Shown: positions 19,077 through 28,055 of the stretch, one piece after another
Numbering within the stretch: position 1 is the stretch's first letter
Layout: every line of letters begins with the position of its first letter
Assembly: GCF_002929845.1 (NCBI RefSeq)
Contig: NZ_PJJS01000052.1
Span: forward strand, 124,001 to 188,000
Reading direction: 5' to 3'
DNA: 64,000 nucleotides
Source of the DNA: Cryobacterium sp. M96
GTDB lineage: Bacteria; Actinomycetota; Actinomycetes; Actinomycetales; Microbacteriaceae
Position numbers and translations under genes: made by a program
The notes under the pieces: model-generated
What the model saw: the letters and a program-made list of their open reading frames with translations, nothing else
Database searches by the model: none
Told to the model about the DNA's origin: nothing

Positions 19077-19868
19077 TCAGTTTCGACTGGCGGCTTCGCC
19101 GACGTAGTCCGCGATGTCCCCGACGTACCTGGTGTTGTTCTCCGGCACGGCCTCGACGGCCGCCAACGCAACCTCGGCGCCGAATTCGCTGACGTTGTAC
19201 AGCCGGCCGGCGGCATCCTTACGCGCGGTCATGGTGCCCGGGCTGGCTCGCTCGAGCAGGACGGCGGTGACCGTGCCCTCAATGATGTCGCCGGAGACAA
19301 CGACGAAACCGATGCCGGCCTCGGCGAACTCGGGGATGAGGGCGCGCAGTGCATCCTCACCGGCGCGCTTGCTCCGGGCGACCGGCTCGTATTCGGCCAT
19401 GGTGGTCGTGGTCTCGACGAAGTGGGCCTGGTGGCTGGTGACGAACACCACGCGGGCACCCGGAGCGAGCAAGGGCCGTGCCGCGTGCAGCAGGTTGACC
19501 TGGGCGTCCCGGTTCAGCTGCATGGCGTAATCCTCGGCCATGCCGCTTTCCATGCCACCGGAGGCGTTCATGACGAGGATGTCGAGGCCGCCGAACTCCG
19601 CACGGATGGTTTCGAACATGGACTCGACGGATGCAGCATCCGTCAGATCTGCGCCGACCGTGATTGCCGTGCCACCTGCGGCGCGGATCGCATCGGCGAC
19701 CTTGATCGCCCGTGCCTCCTTGTTACGGAAGTTGATCGCGACGCTGGCGCCCGCCTCGGCGAGGAGGCCGACGGTGGCCGCTCCGACACCACGGGACGAC
19801 CCCGTGACCAGGGCGCGTTTGCCGATGAGAGAGCCGGCGTCGAGGGGATTTTTGGGTGCAGTAGTCAC
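19077..19868 (-). CDS. SDR family NAD(P)-binding oxidoreductase
   Basis: A short-chain dehydrogenase/reductase of 263 residues. The Rossmann glycine motif TGSSRGVGAA lies near residue 26, the DLTD acidic site and NAS(G) follow, and FVTSHQAHF carries the usual Ser. The catalytic Tyr-x-x-x-Lys is altered: the Lys in VARSKRAGEDAL has Val four residues before it, with a Tyr three residues earlier. It may therefore bind cofactor without standard catalysis, or use the shifted Tyr. I chose the GTG start because GGTAGGG lies about nine bases upstream; an ATG seven codons earlier is possible. The substrate is not predictable. Confidence 0.85.
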   Translation of the reverse strand: MTTAPKNPLDAGSLIGKRALVTGSSRGVGAATVGLLAEAGASVAINFRNKEARAIKVADAIRAAGGTAITVGADLTDAASVESMFETIRAEFGGLDILVMNASGGMESGMAEDYAMQLNRDAQVNLLHAARPLLAPGARVVFVTSHQAHFVETTTTMAEYEPVARSKRAGEDALRALIPEFAEAGIGFVVVSGDIIEGTVTAVLLERASPGTMTARKDAAGRLYNVSEFGAEVALAAVEAVPENNTRYVGDIADYVGEAASRN

Positions 19869-19984
19869 AACGCCCAACCCTACCAACATGAGCGGCGGGA
19901 CTCAGCCTCGGCCAGTCTCGACTCCGGCCAACGAGCAGGTGATAGCTTCGATAGGGAAACGTCACGTGAGAGGCTCCAAAATTG

Positions 19985-20455
19985 ATGGCTGACCTGACCG
20001 ACTACTTGTGGATCGTGTGGCTCGTCTTCATCCTCGTCTGTGTGATCATCGAGCTGCTGTCGCTCGAGTTCACCTTTCTGATGATTGCTGTCGGAAGCCT
20101 GGCCGGCCTGGGGGCGAACCTGCTGGGAGCCGTGTGGTGGCTCCAGATCGTCACGGCCGCCGTGGTATCCGTGCTCCTCATCCTGCTCATACGCCCGGTT
20201 CTCCTGCGGCTGATGAGGAAGGGTGCCGATCACACACCGAGCAATGTCGCCGCACTGCTCGGCATGACCGCACAAGTACTGTCCACCGTTCGCCCCTCGG
20301 GTGGAATGGTCAAACTGGCCAACGGCGAAACCTGGACAGCCCGCCTCTCCCCCGACACCGACACGCAATCCGCCGAACCCGGTGAGATTGTTCGCGTGAC
20401 CGCGATCGAAGGCTCCACCGCCGTCGTTCATCCCTCGGAAAGGAACATCACATAG
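19985..20455 (+). CDS. NfeD family membrane protein
   Basis: A 156-residue protein with two or three N-terminal membrane segments (LWIVWLVFILVCVIIELLS, FLMIAVGSLAGLGANLLG and VVSVLLILLIRPVLL) and a C-terminal soluble OB-fold of about 60 residues starting at GMTAQVLSTV. This is the short NfeD form (NfeD1b) that pairs with an SPFH protein. Its stop overlaps the GTG of the SPFH gene, so the two are surely co-translated. The pair is thought to organise membrane microdomains. Confidence 0.88.
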   Translation: MADLTDYLWIVWLVFILVCVIIELLSLEFTFLMIAVGSLAGLGANLLGAVWWLQIVTAAVVSVLLILLIRPVLLRLMRKGADHTPSNVAALLGMTAQVLSTVRPSGGMVKLANGETWTARLSPDTDTQSAEPGEIVRVTAIEGSTAVVHPSERNIT

Positions 20456-21435
20456 TGCTCTCCACCGGTGAATTCATTGGGCAAATCTTCATTGCCGCCC
20501 TCCTCTTGGTACTCGGGGTGTTCGTCGTCGTCGTTCTTGTCCGGGCCATCAAGATCATCCCGCAAGCCAACGCCGGCGTTGTCGAGCGTCTGGGCAAGTA
20601 TCACAAGACGCTCGAGCCGGGCCTGAACATCCTGGTTCCCTTCATCGACCGGGTGCGACCCTTGCTGGACATGCGCGAACAGGTCGTTTCCTTCCCCCCG
20701 CAGCCGGTGATCACGGAGGACAATCTCGTGGTGTCTATTGACACCGTGGTCTATTTTCAGGTCACGGATGCACGTGCCGCCACCTACGAAATCGCGAATT
20801 ACCTGGGCGCGGTCGAGCAGCTCACGACGACGACCCTGCGCAATGTGGTCGGTGGCCTCAACCTTGAAGAGGCGCTGACCAGCCGCGACAATATCAACGG
20901 GCAACTACGGATCGTGCTGGACGAGGCGACCGGCAAGTGGGGTATCCGAGTCGGACGGGTGGAGCTGAAGGCGATCGACCCGCCCCTGTCCATCCAGGAT
21001 TCGATGGAGAAGCAGATGCGCGCCGAGCGTGACCGCCGCGCGGTCATCCTGACCGCCGAGGGCACGAAGCAGTCGGCGATTCTGACGGCCGAGGGAGCTC
21101 GGCAGGCCGCCATCCTGTCGGCGGAGGGTGACGCGAAGGCAGCCGTTCTGCGCGCCCAGGGTGAGGCGGAGGCCATCACCACGGTATTCAGGGCGATCCA
21201 CGACGGTGACCCGGATCCGAAGCTCCTGGCCTATCAGTACCTTCTGACCCTCCCCAAGCTCGCGGAGGGCAGTGCGAACAAGTTGTGGATCGTGCCCAGC
21301 GAACTCACCGCCGCGATGAACGGCATCGGGGCGGCGTTCGGCCATGCCGTCGGCGGCTCGGCCGCCCCCGCGCAGACCGCGCAGACCGCGCAGGCCGGGC
21401 CGGCCGGCCGGTCCCCCGCCGTCCCGGAGGCGTAG
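20455..21435 (+). CDS. SPFH/stomatin-like membrane protein (QmcA-type)
   Basis: A 326-residue SPFH-domain protein with one N-terminal membrane helix (FIAALLLVLGVFVVVVLV). The SPFH core includes GVVERLGKYHKTLEPGL and VVSIDTVVYFQVTDA. After the core there is a repetitive Ala-Glu helix in which units such as AILTAEGTKQ, AILTAEGARQ, AILSAEGDAK and AVLRAQGEAE follow each other at ten- to eleven-residue spacing, predicting a coiled coil for oligomer formation. The C-terminus is Ala/Gln rich. It overlaps the NfeD stop by one base. A role in membrane organisation or protease regulation is inferred from the family. Confidence 0.9.
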   Translation: MLSTGEFIGQIFIAALLLVLGVFVVVVLVRAIKIIPQANAGVVERLGKYHKTLEPGLNILVPFIDRVRPLLDMREQVVSFPPQPVITEDNLVVSIDTVVYFQVTDARAATYEIANYLGAVEQLTTTTLRNVVGGLNLEEALTSRDNINGQLRIVLDEATGKWGIRVGRVELKAIDPPLSIQDSMEKQMRAERDRRAVILTAEGTKQSAILTAEGARQAAILSAEGDAKAAVLRAQGEAEAITTVFRAIHDGDPDPKLLAYQYLLTLPKLAEGSANKLWIVPSELTAAMNGIGAAFGHAVGGSAAPAQTAQTAQAGPAGRSPAVPEA

Positions 21436-21441
21436 GCGGCG

Positions 21442-22185
21442 ATGTACCTCGAGGGGGTCGGGCCGCGCGTTTTCGCCCATCGCGGCCTCTCCCTTGATGC
21501 ACCGGAGAACACCCTGCTGGCGTTCCGGCACGCGCTCGCGGTCGGCGCGACCCACATCGAGACGGATGTCCACGCCACGGACGACGGAATCGCCGTGCTC
21601 AGCCACGACGCTGAACACGATGTGGCCGGAACCCGCATTCGCCTCGATCAGCTCACCATGGGTGAGCTGCGCCGGGTCGGACTCGGTCAGGGGCAATCCT
21701 TCGCGTCCCTTCGCGAGGGACTTGACGTCTTCCCGGAGGCCCGGTTCAACATCGACGTCAAATCATTGGCCGCCGTCGAGGCCACGGCCGCGGCGGTCCG
21801 GGACGCCGGCGCCATCGACCGGGTGCTGATCACCTCTTTCTCCGAGAACCGCCGTCGCCGCACGGCTGCGCTGCTCCCCGGGGTGGCCACATCGGCATCC
21901 GCGTCGGTCTTGATGCGCGCCGTTTTGGCCGCCGAACTGGGCCTTGCCGCTCCGGTTCGGCACTCCCTGAGGAGCTTTGCCGCCGTGCAGGTGCCGGAGG
22001 CGGTTCGTTTCCTTCGCATCCTCACTCCCCGCTTCATTCGCGGCATGCACGCGGCCGAGGTGGAGGTGCATGTCTGGACCATCAACGATGCGGAGTCCAT
22101 GATCCGGCTCCTGGACCTCGGTGTCGACGGGATCGTCACCGACCGGTGCGACCTGGCCGTGGCGATCATCGCGGCGCGAGCCTGA
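21442..22185 (+). CDS. glycerophosphodiester phosphodiesterase family protein
   Basis: A 247-residue TIM-barrel enzyme that splits glycerophosphodiesters into glycerol 3-phosphate and an alcohol. The catalytic region AHRGLSLDAPENTLLAF contains the His-Arg-Gly and the Glu-Asn metal site. Further motifs are IETDVHATDDG and LSHDAEHDVAG (second catalytic His), FNIDVKS and VHVWTINDAESM, and the C-terminal GVDGIVTDRCD. No signal peptide is seen, so it acts in the cytosol. It begins six bases after the SPFH stop, so it probably belongs to the same operon. Confidence 0.92.
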   Translation: MYLEGVGPRVFAHRGLSLDAPENTLLAFRHALAVGATHIETDVHATDDGIAVLSHDAEHDVAGTRIRLDQLTMGELRRVGLGQGQSFASLREGLDVFPEARFNIDVKSLAAVEATAAAVRDAGAIDRVLITSFSENRRRRTAALLPGVATSASASVLMRAVLAAELGLAAPVRHSLRSFAAVQVPEAVRFLRILTPRFIRGMHAAEVEVHVWTINDAESMIRLLDLGVDGIVTDRCDLAVAIIAARA

Positions 22186-22275
22186 GAGTTCGCTCCGAGA
22201 AGTCACATAACGGAAAGATAACGTCCAGCTTGATGGTTTATACCTAGAAGGTGTATCGCGAGAGGAGACCATACG

Positions 22276-22641
22276 ATGGCGGATCGCAGTTTGCGTGGCA
22301 TGAGGTTAGGCGCACAAAGCCTTCAGAGCGAAGAGGGCGTAACTTTTTCACCACGAGTTAGTCACACGTATCTGTGTGCGACGTGCGCACGGGAGACGGT
22401 CATGATCTTCTCGGCAGAGGCGGAAGCTCCTGACGAATGGGAATGTCGCTTCTGTTCACAGACAGCAACCCGGTTGGTTGACTCCAAACCGGTGATAGTT
22501 GACCATTCCGACGAGAAAGTACCGCGTACGCACTGGGACATGCTCCTGGAGCGACGCACCCGGGCCGAGCTCGAGGAACTCCTTGAGGAACGGCTGACGT
22601 TCCTGCGGGAGCGTCGCGGACAGCAGAAGATCGGCGCCTGA
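22276..22641 (+). CDS. rbpA: RNA polymerase-binding protein RbpA
   Basis: A 121-residue actinobacterial RNA polymerase-binding activator that stabilises the open complex with the principal sigma factor. The N-terminal MADRSLRGMRLGAQSL basic segment, the zinc-like core with CATCARE and CRFCSQTA cysteine pairs, and the C-terminal sigma-interaction helix (THWDMLLERRTRAELEELL) are all in place. Its own promoter should lie in the 90-base gap upstream, where AGGAGAC provides a ribosome binding site. It is convergent with lnt. Confidence 0.96.
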   Translation: MADRSLRGMRLGAQSLQSEEGVTFSPRVSHTYLCATCARETVMIFSAEAEAPDEWECRFCSQTATRLVDSKPVIVDHSDEKVPRTHWDMLLERRTRAELEELLEERLTFLRERRGQQKIGA

Positions 22642-22676
22642 TCGGCCCTTTTTCGCGCCGCCTGAACTGATCAGGA

Positions 22677-24221
22677 TCACATGCTACGCGCCCGATTCCG
22701 TCGGGCGCGCAGCGCGCTACGAGAGCACAGTACAAACCCGGCAAGGCCGAGGCCGCACACCAGCCACTCGATTACCCGTCCCGCAGCCATCGCCGGGGTG
22801 ACCGTGTCGCTCAGGGGAACTGACTGCACCATCGCTCCGGGCAGCCAGGTCGGCAGACTGTCGAGCGTGGCACCATCCGGCGTGATGATGGCGCTGGTGC
22901 CCACGGTGGAGATATTCACGACCGTGCGCCCGGCTTCGATGGCTCGGAGTCGCGCGATGGCCAACTGCTGCACGCTCTCGTCGGTGCGGCCGAAGTCGGC
23001 GTTGTTCGTCTGGGCAAGGATGATCTCGGCTTTGTCGTCGACCATTTCCTGAACGAGCTGGTCGTCGGCGATATCGAAGCAGATGGCGAGTCCCGCCACG
23101 ATCCCGTTGATGTCGAAAACGTTGTCCCGGGTGCCGATGGCGTAGTCGCGCGCGACCAGGTCGATCAGCTCGGGAGCAAATGGCCGCCAGAACGCACGGT
23201 CCGGCATGTACTCCGCGAAGGGCACCGGATGCACCTTGTCGTAGATGTCGACGGCGCCCTCCCCCTCCTGCCACAGCAGAGAGCTGTTGTAGATCTTGTT
23301 GTTCCGCTGCGTTATCGCTCCCGCGATGATCGGGACGCCCATCCGGCGGCTGAGGAAGTCCAGGTTCTTGGCGGCATCCGTTGAACGAAGGGGGTCGATG
23401 TCGCTGGCGTTCTCCGGCCACACGACGAAGTCGACCTCCTCGTCGATGACGGCCAAGGTCGCCGAAGTGTGATCCGCCAGGATCTGCCCCGGTGAGTAGC
23501 GCGCGAACAGACCGGCATCCGAAGCACCCTGGATGGCAGCCAGACGCACCTCCCCCGTCTGTACCGTCGGCCAGGCCGGTACGACCAATACGACCGCGAT
23601 TGCCCCTGCGGCGATGCCTGAGCGCACGGTGAGTCGCACCGGGGTTTCGCGGAGCAACTGCAGAGCCAGGGCGCAAAGCCAGACCAGGACGAAGCTGAGC
23701 CCCGACATGCCGACCCAGGCCACCAGTGAATTGAACGGGCTCTCGGACTGGGAGATGGCCACCCTGCCCCAAGCGAATCCGCCATACGGCCATACCGAGG
23801 CGAGTGCTTCCCGCGCCGTCCACAGCCCAGCCACGACCACCGGCACCACGCCGAGGCGGCCCAAGCTGGTCGGCCACACCCGCGGCCCCGTTTCGAGCAC
23901 GACACCGATCAGCGCCAGGCTGATGCAGAAGAATATGGTTTGCAAGCCGGCCAGTGCCAGCCAGGGCACAGGTCCGAGATAGAGCGTCAGCCAGCTGATG
24001 TGGATCAACCAGAACGCTGATCCGGCCACCAACCCGATGAGCAGGCCGGACCAGAAACCACGCCCCAGTAGGGCGAAGAGCATCAGGAAGACTCCGACCA
24101 GGGCCAGAATCCACCACGACCGATCGGGAAACCCGGCGTCCAGGATCGCGCCGGCCGCCGCGGCGAGCAGAATAGCGGCCGGCAACGGGAGGGCCAATGG
24201 CCGAAGGGTCCCCGAGATCAC
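22677..24221 (-). CDS. lnt: apolipoprotein N-acyltransferase
   Basis: The third enzyme of lipoprotein maturation, 514 residues. The N-terminal half has about seven membrane helices; the C-terminal nitrilase-like domain holds the Glu of VVWPENASD, the Lys of YDKVHPVPFAEY and the nucleophile Cys of GLAICFDIADD. One more helix closes the protein. Unlike some mycobacterial forms, it has no fused dolichol-phosphate mannose synthase domain. The gene lies ten bases downstream of the HelY-like helicase on the same strand. Confidence 0.93.
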   Translation of the reverse strand: MISGTLRPLALPLPAAILLAAAAGAILDAGFPDRSWWILALVGVFLMLFALLGRGFWSGLLIGLVAGSAFWLIHISWLTLYLGPVPWLALAGLQTIFFCISLALIGVVLETGPRVWPTSLGRLGVVPVVVAGLWTAREALASVWPYGGFAWGRVAISQSESPFNSLVAWVGMSGLSFVLVWLCALALQLLRETPVRLTVRSGIAAGAIAVVLVVPAWPTVQTGEVRLAAIQGASDAGLFARYSPGQILADHTSATLAVIDEEVDFVVWPENASDIDPLRSTDAAKNLDFLSRRMGVPIIAGAITQRNNKIYNSSLLWQEGEGAVDIYDKVHPVPFAEYMPDRAFWRPFAPELIDLVARDYAIGTRDNVFDINGIVAGLAICFDIADDQLVQEMVDDKAEIILAQTNNADFGRTDESVQQLAIARLRAIEAGRTVVNISTVGTSAIITPDGATLDSLPTWLPGAMVQSVPLSDTVTPAMAAGRVIEWLVCGLGLAGFVLCSRSALRARRNRARSM

Positions 24222-24230
24222 GTCATCAGC

Positions 24231-26684
24231 CTAGGCGACTGACGAGTAGGCCACGATCCCACGGCGGATCGCATCCATGGCCTTGCGAGCGGTGCGGCCG
24301 ACGGGGTCGTCGGCCACGACCGAGAGCTGATCCAGAAGGTCGATGGTCTGCTTCGTCCAGCGCACGAAGTCGCCCGCCGCCATCTCGGCCTCATCCAGGA
24401 CGTCGATGAGCGAACCGGCTCGCGCCCACTTCCATATCGCCAGGCTGAGTCCCACCGCGAGGGGGTTGCTGCCGGGAAGCTTGTGATCGCGTTCGAGATC
24501 ATCGAGGCGGCTCCACAACTCCTGGGTCTCGTGCAGGGCCTCGCGGAAGGCGCCCTTGGGCAGGTAGCGTTCGTCGATCAAACCCTCTTCGCGGCGGGGT
24601 TCGAAAACGAGAGCGCAGGCCATGGCGGCGAGACCCGCTGGGTCGAGGTCGTTCCACAGGCCCCGGCGCAGCGATTCCGCTACCAGGAGGTCACGGTCCG
24701 CGTAGATGCGCCGCAGGATCAGGCCGCTCGGGCTGAGCGTGGCCGTGCCGTCGGGGTTCTCGAGGAGATAGCCGTAGCCCATGAGAACTTCGGTCACCCG
24801 GTCGAAGACGCGTGCGACGGCGCCGGTGCGTGTCGTAATCTGCTGGGTGAGGGTATCCGTGTCTCGCCTCAGCGTCCACCAGCGCTGTGCCCACCGTGCG
24901 TGCTGCTCGCGCTCAGGGCAGCTATGGCACGGATGCTCGCGCATGCGCTTACGCAGGCTGCCGAGTTCGCGCTGGCGGCGCTCGCGCGCCGCACGGGCGC
25001 CGGTCTCCCCCGCCGCATTTTGGCGCTCGACGTCGGTGAGATTGCGACGGATGGCGGAGTATTCGGTGAAGTCGCCCAGGTGGCAGACCATGGATTGTGC
25101 GAACCCGGTCAGTGACTCTTCCTGTTGGCGCACTCTGCGTGCCAGGTCGACGACCGCCCGATCGGCCTGGAACTGGGCAAACGAGGACTCGAGGACCTCA
25201 CGCGTGCGTTCCCGACCGAACTGGTCGATCAGGTTGACGGCCATGTTGTAGGTCGGCTTAAAGCTGGAATTGAGCGGGTAGGTGCGTCGAGACGCGAGTG
25301 ACGCCACCGTCTGAGGGTCGAGTCCGGAAGCCCACTGGATCACCGAGTGGCCCTCGATGTCAATGCCGCGCCGCCCGGCCCGACCGGTCAGCTGGGTGTA
25401 CTCCCCCGGGGTGACCGGCACTCTCGCCTCGCCGTTGAACTTCTCGAGCTTGTCGAGCACCACCGTACGGGCCGGCATGTTGATGCCGAGCGCCAGGGTT
25501 TCCGTGGCGAAGACGGCCTTTAGGAGCTTCTTCTGAAACAGCTCCTCGACGACCTCCTTGAACGCCGGAAGCAGCCCGGCGTGGTGGGCGGCGACACCCC
25601 GCTCGAGGCCGTCGAGCCACTCGAAGTAGCCGAGCACGCCGAGGTCTTCGTCGAGCAGCGTACGGCAGCGCTCGTCGACGATCTGCCGGATCTCCTCGCG
25701 CTCCTGAGCGTCGGTCAAGCGCACGCCGGCCCGCAGTACCTGGCGGACCGCCTGGTCGCAGCCGACTCGGCTGAAGATGAAGAAGATCGCCGGGAGCAGG
25801 TGTTTGCCCTCGAGCAGCCGCACGATGTCGGAGCGGTCCATCCGCCCCGGTTCGAAACCGCCACGCGGCTGGGTCCCCCGGCCGCGTTCGCGGTCGCCGC
25901 CCCGGCGTCCGTTCGCCGAGCGGACGCCGGGTGCGCGCCCGCCCGACTGGGCCAGCCGCACCAGCTCCGGGTTCACCCGGTGGGTCCCGGCCAGGCCGGC
26001 TGCGTCAAAGAGGTCGATCATTTTGCTCTTGACCAGCACATGTTGTTCGAGCGGAACCGGCCGCTCTTCGGAGACGATGACATCCGTTTCGCCGCGGACG
26101 GCCTGCAGCCAGTCGCCGAATTCTTCGGCGTTTGAGACCGTGGCGCTGAGCGAGACCAGACGTACGTCCTGGGGCAGATGGATGATGACCTCTTCCCAGA
26201 CGGCACCGCGGAACCGGTCGGCCAGGAAGTGGACCTCGTCCAACACGACGAAGGCAAGGTTTGTGAGGAGGTCCGAATCGGCGTAGAGCATGTTGCGCAG
26301 CACTTCGGTCGTCATGACCACGATGCGGGCCTGCGGGTTCACGTTCGTGTCGCCGGTGAGCAGGCCCACGGCATCCACCCCGTATTCTGCGACGAGTTCC
26401 TGAAACTTTTGATTGCTCAGCGCCTTCATCGGGGCGGTGTAGAAGACCTTCTTCCGTGAGCTCTGCATTGCCAGATAGATCGCGAACTCGGCGATCAGGG
26501 TTTTGCCGGCACCCGTGGGCGCGGCCACAAGCACGCTGTTACCGTCCTCGAGAGACGCGCAAGCGGCCAGCTGGAAGGGATCCAGTCCGAAGCGGAGCCC
26601 GGTGCGGAATGACTCCAGGCGGGGCCGGCCGGCGCGGGCTCGGGAGGCGGCATAGCGTTCCGCGGGCGATTCAAGGTTGGTCAT
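24231..26684 (-). CDS. helY: DEAD/DEAH box RNA helicase, HelY/Mtr4-like
   Basis: An 817-residue Ski2-like helicase. Motif I AAPTGAGKTLIAE, motif II DEVHFLAD, motif III-type VSLSATVSN, the second RecA domain with GINMPARTVVLDKLEKF, and motif VI QLTGRAGRRG are all visible. A C-terminal region with a Cys cluster (HPCHSCPERE) and a helical DSHCT domain follows. Family members act in RNA turnover or structured-RNA unwinding. In actinobacteria the gene commonly lies after tatC, as here (nine bases between them), as part of pafBC-tatAC-helY. Confidence 0.92.
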   Translation of the reverse strand: MTNLESPAERYAASRARAGRPRLESFRTGLRFGLDPFQLAACASLEDGNSVLVAAPTGAGKTLIAEFAIYLAMQSSRKKVFYTAPMKALSNQKFQELVAEYGVDAVGLLTGDTNVNPQARIVVMTTEVLRNMLYADSDLLTNLAFVVLDEVHFLADRFRGAVWEEVIIHLPQDVRLVSLSATVSNAEEFGDWLQAVRGETDVIVSEERPVPLEQHVLVKSKMIDLFDAAGLAGTHRVNPELVRLAQSGGRAPGVRSANGRRGGDRERGRGTQPRGGFEPGRMDRSDIVRLLEGKHLLPAIFFIFSRVGCDQAVRQVLRAGVRLTDAQEREEIRQIVDERCRTLLDEDLGVLGYFEWLDGLERGVAAHHAGLLPAFKEVVEELFQKKLLKAVFATETLALGINMPARTVVLDKLEKFNGEARVPVTPGEYTQLTGRAGRRGIDIEGHSVIQWASGLDPQTVASLASRRTYPLNSSFKPTYNMAVNLIDQFGRERTREVLESSFAQFQADRAVVDLARRVRQQEESLTGFAQSMVCHLGDFTEYSAIRRNLTDVERQNAAGETGARAARERRQRELGSLRKRMREHPCHSCPEREQHARWAQRWWTLRRDTDTLTQQITTRTGAVARVFDRVTEVLMGYGYLLENPDGTATLSPSGLILRRIYADRDLLVAESLRRGLWNDLDPAGLAAMACALVFEPRREEGLIDERYLPKGAFREALHETQELWSRLDDLERDHKLPGSNPLAVGLSLAIWKWARAGSLIDVLDEAEMAAGDFVRWTKQTIDLLDQLSVVADDPVGRTARKAMDAIRRGIVAYSSVA

Positions 26685-26693
26685 CGGATGCGC

Positions 26694-27488
26694 TCAGAGC
26701 GCCAACTCCTGTTCGAGGGAACGGGCGCGGCGGGCGGCACGTCGATCGTGGAGGAACGCGATTCCATAGGCGGCGAAGTAAAGCAGGACCATAGGGATGG
26801 CAAGAAGAAACATCGAGATCACGTCGGCAGCGGGGGTGGCGATCGCGGTAAACAGCGTGATCAACAGCACTGCGATCCGCCAGGATTTGATGATCGACTG
26901 AGCACTGATCACTCCGGCCAGGTTGAGCAGAACGATGAAGACGGGGAGCACGAATGCCACACCGATCGCGATCATGAGCTTCAACACGAAATCGAGGTAA
27001 CTTTGCGCGACGATGAGAGCGGCGTCTTCCTTGGGTGCGAAACTCGTCATCAGTCCGACGATGTTCGGCAGAACGAACCATCCCGCAGCGCAGCCCGCCA
27101 GGAACAGCGGAATGGCGGTGAAGAGGAAGCCGAAGGTGTACTGCTTTTCGATGCGGGTGAGGCCGGGAACCAGGAACGCGAAGATCTGGAAGAGCCAGAC
27201 CGGGCTGGACACGACGAGCCCCACGTAGAAGGCGATCTTCAACTTCAGGTCAAAGGCACTAGTGATGTCTGGGTAGTTCAGCTGAGCCGTGCGGTCCTGC
27301 GCCTCGATGATGGCGTAGATCGGCTCGCGCAGGGCGTCCCACACGAAATCGGACAGGAACCAGCCGACGATCGCACCAACCAGTATTCCTGCCGCAGCGA
27401 GGAAGAGACGCTTGCGCAGCTCTAGCAGATGTTGGCCCAGCGACATTTTTCCATCAGTGGCCGTGCGCCGAGGGATTCGCCCCGCCAC
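26694..27488 (-). CDS. tatC: Sec-independent protein translocase TatC
   Basis: The receptor subunit of the twin-arginine translocase, 264 residues and six membrane helices. The conserved N-terminal MSLGQHLLELRKRLF is the signal-binding region, and the FVLPVFIVLLNLAGVIS and KSWRIAVLLITLFTA helices follow. The GTG start adds 14 residues before that motif, as is usual in relatives; the internal ATG at 27446 is the alternative. It follows tatA by five bases. The Rieske protein QcrA in this window is the kind of client that Tat exports. Confidence 0.95.
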   Translation of the reverse strand: MAGRIPRRTATDGKMSLGQHLLELRKRLFLAAAGILVGAIVGWFLSDFVWDALREPIYAIIEAQDRTAQLNYPDITSAFDLKLKIAFYVGLVVSSPVWLFQIFAFLVPGLTRIEKQYTFGFLFTAIPLFLAGCAAGWFVLPNIVGLMTSFAPKEDAALIVAQSYLDFVLKLMIAIGVAFVLPVFIVLLNLAGVISAQSIIKSWRIAVLLITLFTAIATPAADVISMFLLAIPMVLLYFAAYGIAFLHDRRAARRARSLEQELAL

Positions 27489-27493
27489 GGGAC

Positions 27494-27715
27494 TTACGAT
27501 TTCGTCGTCGGGTCGGCTGTGCCGGCGGCCTTCGAAGAGTCGTCAGCGCTGCCGGTGGTTTCGGCGTCTTCTTTATCGCTCTTGATCTCGTTCTTGAAAA
27601 TCTTCATGGACTGCCCGAGGCTGCGGGCGAGGCCGGGAAGCTTGGGCGCACCGAACAGAAGCAGAACGATGACGAGGATGATCAGGAAGTGCCATCCGGT
27701 CAGGTTGTTAAGCAT
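27494..27715 (-). CDS. tatA: Sec-independent protein translocase TatA
   Basis: A 73-residue pore-forming Tat subunit. It has a single N-terminal membrane helix (GWHFLIILVIVLLLFGAPKLP) with the Phe-Gly hinge, then an amphipathic helix (LARSLGQSMKIFKNEI) and an acidic, Ser/Thr-rich tail. Length and hinge match TatA rather than TatB. Its start overlaps the end of the small membrane protein gene upstream by eight bases, and tatC follows within five bases, so all three are one transcript. Confidence 0.95.
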   Translation of the reverse strand: MLNNLTGWHFLIILVIVLLLFGAPKLPGLARSLGQSMKIFKNEIKSDKEDAETTGSADDSSKAAGTADPTTKS

Positions 27716-28055
27716 CAGTATCTGTCCTCTGGGTCAATGGTTGAGTTATAAACAGTTTACCTCTGGCGATCGAGGAATCCCGCCGCCGCTGTCGACGTTG
27801 CGCCCGGTCACGCTGAACCAGTTCGAGAGCGCGGTAGAGGTCGGCGGGCTTTGTGAAGACGGCCGGTTGGAACCGGTCCGACGGCGGCAGCTCCTGCCCC
27901 CGGGTGACGTCAGCGACAAGATCGCCGAGTTCTTGAAGGGCCTCCAGTGTGGCCATGACCTTCTTGAACAGGGCGAATCCGAACCAGGCCAGCATCGCGA
28001 GCAGGCCGAGCACCAGGCCGATCCAGATCAGTGCCCACGACCACCACGGCATCAT
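27708..28055 (-). CDS. small membrane protein in the pafBC-tatAC operon
   Basis: A 115-residue protein with one N-terminal membrane helix (WSWALIWIGLVLGLLAMLAWFGFALF), a short helical linker and a basic C-terminal part (about residues 80-105, rich in Arg and Gln). I do not recognise a named family. It begins one base after the pafC stop and overlaps tatA by eight bases. Position and coupling suggest a role linked to the membrane side of the operon, but nothing more can be said from the sequence. Confidence 0.65.
   Translation of the reverse strand: MMPWWSWALIWIGLVLGLLAMLAWFGFALFKKVMATLEALQELGDLVADVTRGQELPPSDRFQPAVFTKPADLYRALELVQRDRAQRRQRRRDSSIARGKLFITQPLTQRTDTDA

Noticed and set aside
27708-28055. 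The small membrane protein as TatB
   Set aside because: It lacks the Glu/Gly-Pro hinge and amphipathic helix of TatA/TatB proteins; only its position and single helix are similar.
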